Origin: Sipunculus nudus
Lineage: Eukaryota; Annelida; Sipuncula; Golfingiida; Sipunculidae
Assembly (NCBI GenBank): GCA_026874595.1
Contig: CM049322.1
Span: 4,699,900 to 4,763,899, forward strand
Direction of reading: 5' to 3'
Length of the DNA: 64,000 nucleotides
Shown here one piece after another: positions 55,575 to 64,000 of this stretch; positions within the stretch are counted from its first letter, which is position 1; each line of letters starts with the position of its first letter. The notes beneath the pieces were generated by a model, which saw only the letters and a program-made list of their open reading frames with translations, searched no databases and had not been told where the DNA came from. Made by a program: the position numbers and the translations under genes.

Positions 55575-57885
55575 CACCTGTCACTGCCTCACACCTATAT
55601 ATATATATATATATAATCCCTGTCACTGCCTCACACCTACATAATCCCTGTCACTGCATCACACAAACGAAATCCGTGTCACTGTATCACACATATATAC
55701 CTCCTGTTACTGCATCACACCTACATAATCCTGGTCACTGCATCATACCTACATAAGCATTGTCATTGCATCATACCTACATCATCACAATCACTACATC
55801 ACACCATCATCTTCATTGTCACTGCATTACATATACATGACCACTGTCACTCTATCACACCAACATCATCACTGTCACTGTATCACACCAACACCATCAA
55901 TGTCACTGCATCACACAAAAATCATCACTGTCACTGCAATACACTGACATCATCACTGTTACTTCGTCACACCAAGTCCACAACGTCATCACTGTCACTT
56001 CATAAACAAAAAAGTAACGAATATTATTCTATCATAATTACCCATTATCTTATCTTGACAACACTAATATCATGATTTAATTTTTCACATTTGCATAACC
56101 ATAGCTTTATCCTGGTCACACCTACATAACCCCTGTCAGTGCATCATACCTACATAATCCTAGTCACTGAATCACACCTACAAAATCCCTGACACTGCCT
56201 CAAAGATACATAATCCATGTCACTGCATTACACCTACATCATCCCTGTCACTGCATCACACCTACATAATCCCTGTCACTGCATCACACCTACATAATCC
56301 CTGTCACTGCATCACACCTACGTCATCCATGTCACTGCCTCACACCTACATAATCCCTGCCACAGCATCAAAGATACATAATCCCTGTCACTTCATCACA
56401 CCTACATAATCCTTGTCACTGCATCACACCTACATAAACCTTGTCACTGCATCACACCTACATAATCCCTGTCACTGCATCACACCTACATAAACCTTGT
56501 CACTGCATCACACCAACATCATCCCTGTCACTGCCTCACACCTACATAATCCCTGCCACAGCATCAAAGATACATAATCCCTGTCACTGCATCACACCTA
56601 CATAATCCCTGTCACTGCATCACACCTACGTCATCCCTGTCACTGCCTCACACCTACATAATCCCTGCCACAGCATCAAAGATACATAATCCCTGTCACT
56701 GCATCTCACCTACATAATCCTTGTCACTGCATCACACCTACATTAACCTTGTCATTGCATCACACCAACATAATTCTTGTCACTGCATCACAAGCTGCCA
56801 TCCACTTTCGATGATACATTTAATTGTAACCTTAAACTCACATCAGCATCATATTCTCCTTGCATGGTAATCTGCAAGCTCGCTTACAAGCACTGTCACC
56901 AAAGTCACATAATACCTGTCAATGGATCAAACCTCCATAATCCCTGTCACTGGATCACACCTACATAATCCCTGTCACTGCATCATACCAACACCATAAC
57001 TGTTACTGCATCACACCAACATGATCACTGTCACTGTATCACACCAACACCATCACTGTCACTGCATCACACCAACATGATCACTGTCAGGGCATCACAC
57101 TAACATGATCACTGTCACTGCCTCACACCGACTGTCACTGCATCACACCAACATGATCGCTGTCACTGTACCACACCAAAATCCTCACTCTCACAGCATC
57201 ACACTAACATGATCACTGTCACTGCATCACACTAACACCATGACTGTCACTGCATCACACCAAAGTGATCACTGTCACTGTATCACACCAATACCATAAC
57301 TATCACTGCATCACACCAACGTGATCACTGTCACTGTATCACACCAATACCATGACTATCACTGTATCACACCAACAAAATCCTTGTCACTGCATCACAC
57401 CAACAAAATCCTTGTCACTGCATAACACCTACATAATCCCTGTCACTGCATCACACCTACCCAATCCCTGTCACTGCATCACACCTTAATCATCCCTGTC
57501 ACTGCATCAAACCTACATTATCCCTGTCACTGCATCACACCAACACCATGACTGTCACTGCATCACACCAACATCATCACTGTTACTACATCACACCGTC
57601 ATCTTCGTTGTCACTGCATTACATACACATGACATCTGTCACTGTATCATACCAACATCATCACTGTCACTGCATCACACTAACATCATCACTGTCACTG
57701 CATCACACTAACATCATCACTGTAACCTCAATACACTGACATCTTCACTCTCACTGCATCACACTAACATCATCAATGTCACTGTATTACACAAACATCA
57801 GAACTGTCACTGCATCACACTGACATATTCACTGTCACTGCAATACAATGATATGATCACTGTTACTCTGACCTCCAGTAAATTA
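55575..57885 (+). repeat. 28-bp minisatellite array, copy 2
   Basis: Same 28-bp family and order as 40748-42715. It carries an extra inserted block near 55910-56120 that includes a short unique AT-rich stretch. Confidence 0.9.
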
Positions 57886-58027
57886 AATTTGTTCAATTAC
57901 AAATGAATTCCTACGAAGAACTTTAATGATACTTCAATTCAAATTCACCTCCATGTTTCTTAGAAAAATATAAGTTCCAATGTTGTTCAAATAATTTTGA
58001 TTCAGTTCAAATTCAATTCACATTGAA

Positions 58028-59157
58028 ACAAGTGACCCATGGTTCATGATGCTCAGCTGACTAAGAAGAAATTCGGAAAAGGAAATTTTATCATCTGAAT
58101 GGTAGTATATACCTATTCACCTGAAGCATTAAACAGATTAACCAACAGGCCAAGATTGTGTCTGTATTTATATATCTCAAAAATAGAGAAAAAATGTGTA
58201 AACTTTAAACAAAAATACAGGTGGCTCCACCAATTTGCAGAAACTAATAAAAACACATAGTCAATATCCATGCAAAGAATCATGATGATCTCTGCATTTG
58301 TTGTTTAGATACTTCAGCTTTTGTATCAAATTTTCCATTATTCTGAGGGATACTTCTGAGTCCTATAGCTTGAAGGATACTGGTAACAGAGTCCAAATTT
58401 CAGGTTTCCACAGACACTTTTCATTGGTCTCCTTGCATGACAAGAATGAAGATTCTAGGTCTAGTTGTTACAATTTGTGCCACGTTAACAGATGACAGCA
58501 TCCTTAAAGGTATCAAAAACAGAGACAAAAATTCGAAAAATTGAATAAAATACAGGTGGCACCTCCAGTCTGCAGAAACTGATGAAACACTCCATAATCT
58601 ATATCCACGCAAAGAATCATGTTGATCTCTACATTAGTTGTTCAGATATTTCATCTTTTGTATCAAATTTTCCATTATTCTTAAGGGATACTTCGGAGTC
58701 TTATAGCTTGAAGGATATGGGGAACAGAGACCTAATTTCAGGTTTCCATAGACACTTTTCATGGGCCTCCTTGCATTACAAGAGTGAAGAATCTACGTCC
58801 AGTTGTTACGATTTGTACCCTGTTGACAGATAACAACTTCTTTAAAGGTCTAAAAAAATAGAGGAAAGAATTCTTAAAAAATTTGAAAATATACAGGTGG
58901 CTCCACCAGTCTGCAGGAACTGATGGAACACCTCTTGATCAATATGTATGCCAAAAATAATGGACATCATTGTTGTAGTTATTGAGATACTGCAGTTTTT
59001 TTCAAATTTTTCATTATTCTGGGGGGTATTCTGGAGCCATACAGCTTAAAGAATATGGGTAACAGAGACCTAATTTCAGGTTTCCATGGAGACTTTTCAT
59101 GGGTCTCCCTGTGTGTCAAGAATGAAGATTCTAGGTCCAGTCGTTATGATTTGTACC
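58028..59157 (+). mobile_element. R1 element within segmental copy 2, 3' truncated
   Basis: Same insertion as 42868-43985, carried along in the duplication; it stops abruptly at 59157. Confidence 0.85.
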
Positions 59158-59515
59158 CAGGTAGCACAAAAATATTTTTTAGATGTTTAAAATGTTTTGC
59201 AAAATGTTTTGAAAATGTTTCTTCGTGATATTTTTATAACGTTTTTTTGTATGTTCGAAAAAACGTTTTTAAAACGTTTTGCTAAAAACGTTTTAAAAAT
59301 GTTATTTTAATGTTTTTTAAATGTTTTGGTAAAACATTTTATAAACGTTTTCATAATATTTTATAAACATTTTGTGAGATACATTATTTTGATATTTTAG
59401 AAATGTGTCCATCAAAATATCCAAGAAACGTTTTCTAAATGTTTTTGTAAAACATTTTATAAACGTTTTCATAATATTTTATTAACATTTTGTGAGATAC
59501 ATTATTCTGATCTTT
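59158..59515 (+). repeat. AAAACGTTTT-type repeat patch
   Basis: It begins exactly where the 53.2-59.16 kb duplication ends (GTACCC|AGGTAGCAC). It is built of AAATGTTTT, AAAACGTTTT and CATTTTATAAACGTTTTC subrepeats. An internal block recurs after about 120 bp (TTTTATAAACGTTTTCATAA at 59338 and 59456). Confidence 0.7.
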
Positions 59516-60319
59516 TTCTTCTTTGCTTCTTGTTTCTGTAGAAATAGATATGTACATATTACCATAAATAAAATTCACTAAACAAAAACTTTTAATGGGC
59601 AAGTCACCAATTGACAGGAATTTATTTATCTTATTACATACAAGATGTAAATCAATTACTGAATGCCTACTGTATTGTATATAACAATATGATACCTGAC
59701 AGATCTGATAGGATAGAACAGTTATTTAATTTATTGATAATACAAAAAGTACAGTTCTTTAAAAGTGAATCTAGATGAGAAACGATGTTCTCTCTACTCA
59801 GAAAACATAAAGAAACCACAATGTTATTTGCGTTTCCAGTTAAAAAGGACTTTAATAATACATTATCTTACAGTACAATACATATCACTTTTCGATATAT
59901 ATCAAGTGATATATTACCTACCTACCTTTACCTTAGTTACCAATACAATATTTTTCTTTTATCACCATGTTTCCTGCACAAGTGTATTGTTATTCATTAA
60001 TACACTTTAATATGTTATATTGCAAATGTGTAATTTTGTCAAATTCAGGTCGGGAATTTTTTTTTTATTCTTAAGCAAAGACAGGTGGGCTAAAATGTGT
60101 TCATTTACACATGTTAGTAAACATCTTTCCAAATTAATATGAGCTTGTTCATAGTTTTATAGACAGACACTATTATCTAGAGATTATATATCAGTTGCTA
60201 GAGAATACTGTAAAGGTTCCATATTCCAAGAGAATACATATCCACAAAAAACAACCCAATTTAAAAGTTGAAATGCCATTCAAATTAAGCTAATGTATAT
60301 TGCCTTTTATTAAACTCAC
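59516..60319. other. AT-rich stretch without a supported gene
   Basis: Only short frames of biased composition; the minus-strand exon starts at its right edge. Confidence 0.5.
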
Positions 60320-60432
60320 TTTCAGCCAGTTGGTACCTCCTTCTTTGTTTGGTGCGTTGCGCAGTACCTCAGCTATTTCATGGTGCACATCCATGATGGC
60401 AACCTTGCCTTTCATGCTCTTCATTACAGCCT
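60320..60432 (-). CDS. Isolated exon of an unrecognised gene
   Basis: On the minus strand a strong acceptor (CACTTGTATTCTACAG) precedes 113 nt of open sequence ending in donor CTGAAA|GTGAGT, phase 1 in and 0 out. The peptide includes MKGKVAIMDVHHEIAEVL and ends NKEGGTNWLK. Its composition is unlike the surrounding AT-rich DNA. The family was not recognised, and no partner exon was found with confidence in the neighbouring kilobases. Confidence 0.5.
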
Positions 60433-61162
60433 CTGTAGAATACAAGTGACAGAGTGTTTTATTTTCTTTATTTGGAAAGATCAATATTGACAAAACCCAT
60501 ATATGTATCATAAGATGTATCTTTATCACGATGTATAGCAATGTGAAAGCAACATGACAATGAAAGCAAAAACAAATTTAATGATGGTCACTCAGGCCTT
60601 AAAAATGAATTCAGTATTAAATACCAAAGTCAAAAACAAATTAAACAGTACCTGAATGGCTACATCATTTGGGATGATTTTTTAGATGATGTAGGAATAT
60701 TTTAAAGGAAAAAAAATGCTATGTATAAATAACAGTTGAAAATGCTGGCATTGAATTTGAATCATATCTTCTGTATATTCTTGCAATATAATATGTAGTA
60801 TCTTAACTAAACTACATTATTGTAACTGCCCTAGAAAGTTAACATTAAAGACCATGAAAAAACCATCCAGTTCATCAGATGAAAGAAGGAATGAGTCTGC
60901 TTCTACACACAACTGTTCCCCTCCGCATTACCAGTAACCAGCTAAGATATATCAGGGCATAATGATGTGCATGTGTAAATCTATAACAACAGATGAAATT
61001 AAGAAATCACTTTAACATTAAGGCATTGATGAGACATGAGTTTCTTAAGTTTTCATGAGTTTTTTTTCTTAAATGATTAAGAAATTAAATTTAAAGTGAA
61101 ACCAAGTAAAAAATTTCCAGTGAAACCTGTTTTGGCCTTATGTATAAATTAGGGCTCATAAG

Positions 61163-61165
<3 letters not shown>

Positions 61166-61238
<73 letters not shown>

Positions 61239-61301
61239 GGGGGGGGGAGAGAGAGAGAAAGAGTGTTTACAAAAATATATATAGAGTGAGTAAGAGAGAG
61301 T

Positions 61302-61361
<60 letters not shown>

Positions 61362-61388
61362 GAGAAAGAGAAAGAGAGAGAGAGAGAA
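61166..61388. repeat. TA / GA compound microsatellite
   Basis: TA run, GA run, G10, GA, then a second TA run and a long GA/AGAAAG tract. 60433-61165 and 61389-61930 show no gene that I can support. Confidence 0.95.
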
Positions 61389-61930
61389 AACAGCAGACAG
61401 TATCATGTGGGAGGTGTATGTCATTTAATTGACAGGAATGTCACATATAAGGCTTGGCCTGATAGTGGTGCCCTTTGCACCTAAGACAGCTCTGTAATGC
61501 ATGCTTAGAGAGCTGTCATGTTACTGGGTTGCAGCTCATTAAGACTGGTGCAGAAGCACCTAGACTATATGGATAATATGTTGACCCCAAATTTTATTAG
61601 CTTAAACCCAGTTAATAACCACACACACAATAACAAGATGTATATAAAACAACCAATTTGAATGAAAATTTAGTAAACTTGATTATAAATCAATGGAAAA
61701 TGCTGATGATATTGCATATATATATGTTTATATTATGAATAATAAATTATATAAATGATCAATTATACATACTGATATATAGGCAATAGAAACATCTCCC
61801 AATGGGTATGTGCCTATTCTGTCATTATAACTTCTATACTTTCTATCCTAAATAAATAAATGTGCTTGGTGTTTGAAATTTCTTGTACAGCCGAATCAGT
61901 TGTGGTCATGATATTGTTTATTGTATACAG

Positions 61931-62007
61931 GTTGGATGGCTGTCACCCCTCTCCAGCTGAATTGAAACCTTGTTTGAAGCTTCGTGCATCATGGCACAAT
62001 GAGTTTT
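61931..62007 (+). other. Possible terminal exon with AATAAA
   Basis: Acceptor TTGTATACAG is followed by an open frame of 25 residues (LDGCHPSPAELKPCLKLRAS...) ending in TAA, which overlaps AATAAA at 62008-62013. No upstream exon is identified, so this is weak. Confidence 0.2.
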
Positions 62008-62165
62008 AATAAACAAATGTACAAATGGTCCTGCTACTTATTAGCTATTTGGAAATTATAATTATGAATATGAATGAAAATTAGGGGAAAAGATAAATGA
62101 AATATACTCACAATAGCTTGAACACTCACACCCTCCGCTACAACTGTTTAGTCTGGTATGCTGAA

Positions 62166-62177
62166 TTTCCCGCCAAA
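62166..62177. promoter_or_regulatory. E2F-like site TTTCCCGCCAAA
   Basis: It matches the E2F/DP consensus (TTTSSCGC) and touches the ATG at 62178. The site is exactly conserved in the tandem copy at 63197-63208. Confidence 0.35.
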
Positions 62178-62273
62178 ATGTGGTCTCTACAGGGAAACAG
62201 TAACTCTAGTCGATTCCAATTAAGCCGCAATCCGGAAAAAAACATGAGTTCGCCAGAGGGGTTATATGATAAG
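62178..62273 (+). other. Possible first exon behind an E2F-like site
   Basis: ATG opens 32 codons (MWSLQGNSNSSRFQLSRNP...) ending at a phase-0 AAG|GTACAC donor, directly after TTTCCCGCCAAA. The tandem copy at 63209-63306 is 2 nt longer and so frameshifted. The product is not recognised. Confidence 0.25.
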
Positions 62274-62466
62274 GTACACACTGATAGTTGTAGTGCACAG
62301 GACCACATTATATAAGCATAATATGAACATGCTGTACTTTTTGACATTTATTTCCAAGTTTTTTTTTTGTAAAGCTTCATTTCTAAAGGTATAATTTATT
62401 CTGAACAAACTGCCTCCTGCAGATAAAAAATGTTTATATTTAAATACATATTAATCTTACACATAA

Positions 62467-62467
<1 letters not shown>

Positions 62468-62512
<45 letters not shown>
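62468..62512. repeat. TA microsatellite in tandem unit 1
   Basis: About 22 TA units; counterpart at 63506-63537 in unit 2 is shorter. Confidence 0.95.
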
Positions 62513-62515
<3 letters not shown>

Positions 62516-62559
62516 CATCTTTAACAATGGAAATATGTCTTATAAATTTTTCAGGTAAA

Positions 62560-63120
62560 CATTTGTATCAACATTTTTTAAATGTTTTGTTTATCATTCA
62601 TATTTTTTTCATTTTTTTTTTCAACAATTTTTTTTATTCATTAACATTTTTTAAACATTTTTAACTTTTACATTCACTGGTATGCCTAAGGCAATGACAT
62701 GACGCAGTCACGTAATCCCTGAAATGGGATTGGGTTATTTAAGTCATACTACATCTTGTACATTTTTAATATGTCTCATAAATGTTTCAGGTAAACATTT
62801 TTCATCAACATTTATAAAACATTTTAAAATGTTTTTTAAATGTTTAAAAAACGTTTTGGGAACTCATTTATGTGCCCTATGGGTAAATGTTAAAAAAATG
62901 TTTTATAAATGTTTTTAAAAAATGTTCTGTTGTAACATTTATGCGTTGTTTTTAAAAAATGTTTTAAAAATGTTTTAAAAATGTTTTGATAAAAATGTTC
63001 TTTTGTAACATTTATGGGCCGTTAGTAAAAACGTTTTAAAAATGTTTTTAAAACATTTTTAAAAGATGTTCTGTTGAAACAATTATGCAACATATTGAAA
63101 ATGTTTTAAAAATGTTTGAA
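62560..63120 (+). repeat. AAATGTTTT / AAAACGTTTT simple-pattern repeat, unit 1
   Basis: Dense, degenerate iterations of AAATGTTTT, AACATTT and AAAACGTTTT, self-complementary in part. The same family appears at 59160-59510 and in the second tandem unit. Confidence 0.75.
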
Positions 63121-63196
63121 AAGATAAATGAAATATACTCACAATAGCTTGAACACTCAGACCCTCCCCTTCAACTGTTTAGTCTGGCATGCTGAA

Positions 63197-63208
63197 TTTC
63201 CCGCCAAA
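63197..63208. promoter_or_regulatory. E2F-like site, tandem copy
   Basis: Identical 12-mer in the second ~1.03 kb repeat unit, next to ATG 63209. Confidence 0.3.
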
Positions 63209-63502
63209 ATGTGGTCTCTACAGGGAATCAGTAACTCTAGTCGATTCCAATTAAGCCGCAATCCGTATAAAAAAAAGCGAGTTCGCCGGAGGAGTTATAT
63301 GATAAGGTATACACTGATAGTTGTAGTGCACAGGACCACATTATATAAGCATAATATGAACATGCTGTACTTTTTGACACTTAATTATTTCCAAGTTTTT
63401 TTTGTAAAGCTTCATTTCTAAAGGTATAATTTATTCTGAACAAACTGCCTCCTGGCAGATAAGAAATGTTTATATTTAAATACATATTAATCTTACACAT
63501 AA

Positions 63503-63539
<37 letters not shown>

Positions 63540-64000
63540 CATCTTTAACAATCGAAATATGTCTTATAAATTTTTAAAGTTAACATTTGTATCAACATTT
63601 TTTAAATGTTTTGTTTATTATTCATATTTTTTTTAATTTTCTTTTCAACAATTTTTTTTATTCATTAACATTTTTTAAACATTTTTAACTTTTACAGTCA
63701 CAAGTATGCCTAAGGCAATGACAGATGACGCAGTCAAGTAATCCCTGAAATGGGATTGGGTTATTTAAGTCATACTACATCTTGTACATTTTTAATATGT
63801 CTCATAAATGTGTCAGGTCAACATTTTTCATCAACATTTATAAATCATTTTAAAATGTTTTTAAAATGTTTAAAAAACGTTTTGGGAACCCATTTATGTG
63901 CCCTATGGGTAAATGTTAAAAAAATGTTTTATAAATGTTTTTAAAAAATGTTCTGTTGTAACATTTATGCGCTGTTTTTACAAAATGTTTTAAAAATGTT

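Larger units (their letters stand above)
53226..59157 (+). repeat. Segmental duplication, copy 2
   Basis: Its left edge interrupts an R1 element (…GAGATTTTTCATTA). Its right edge stops inside the R1 copy shared with copy 1. It differs from copy 1 by point changes, TA-run length, a ~200 bp deletion near 53453, a ~250 bp extra block around 55910-56120 and about four extra 36-bp units. Confidence 0.9.
62090..64000 (+). repeat. ~1.03 kb direct tandem duplication (two units)
   Basis: Unit 1 runs about 62090-63120; unit 2 runs from about 63121 to the window end and is cut there. Both start AAAAGATAAATGAAATATAC, contain the E2F-like site, a TA microsatellite and the same AAATGTTTT-rich tail. Offsets are 1031 bp near the start and 1026 bp further on, so small indels separate the copies. 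More units may follow beyond 64000. Confidence 0.85.

Overview
The window looks like a metazoan, most likely molluscan (bivalve-like), nuclear genome. It is AT-rich, has almost no long open reading frames, and its few credible genes are split into short exons with GT/AG borders. The repeat content is that of lophotrochozoan genomes: a tRNA-derived SINE, Penelope-like and Gypsy retroelement remains, elements with internal ~335-350 bp tandem units, foldback elements, long TA microsatellites and large minisatellites. Assignment to bivalves rests on remembered repeat style and gene style, not on a database search.

Layout. (1) 1-33 kb is a patchwork of diverged direct duplications. At least two kinds of short signal-peptide first exon recur: type A at 1.17, 10.48 and 21.89 kb, type B at 15.6, 17.8 and 24.56 kb. 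Each sits in homologous flanks, and no lectin exon follows any of them until 33.5 kb. Only the exons at 10483-10534 and 17795-17858 keep an ATG, a hydrophobic stretch and a phase-1 donor. Mobile element remains are scattered through this region. (2) 33551-38321 holds eight exons in perfect phase. They encode two C-type-lectin-like domains, a short linker, one transmembrane helix and a cytoplasmic tail. The last exon resembles the linker found just upstream of NACHT ATPase domains in invertebrate NLR-like proteins. It ends in a good phase-0 donor, so the protein should continue, but no P-loop exon is visible downstream. This is the most interesting locus here: a possible surface lectin receptor joined to an NLR-like cytoplasmic module, with a reservoir of duplicated first exons upstream. 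(3) 38.36-43.98 kb is a segment of satellite (36-bp and 28-bp units) plus mobile element sequence. It is repeated almost intact at 53.23-59.16 kb. (4) 44.77-46.82 kb is a foldback element with ~350 bp inverted arms; a 101-bp pogo-like MITE lies just after it. (5) 47.43-51.66 kb is bounded by a short inverted repeat and by TATATG-rich arrays. It encloses a candidate small spliced gene (56 codons) with a CRE-type promoter site and an AATAAA signal. (6) 59.2-64 kb carries AAATGTTTT-type repeats, one convincing minus-strand exon of unknown family, and a ~1.03 kb tandem duplication carrying an E2F-like site next to an ATG.

Family assignments come from motif recognition by eye; no alignment or search was run. 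Percent identities are not given because they were not computed.
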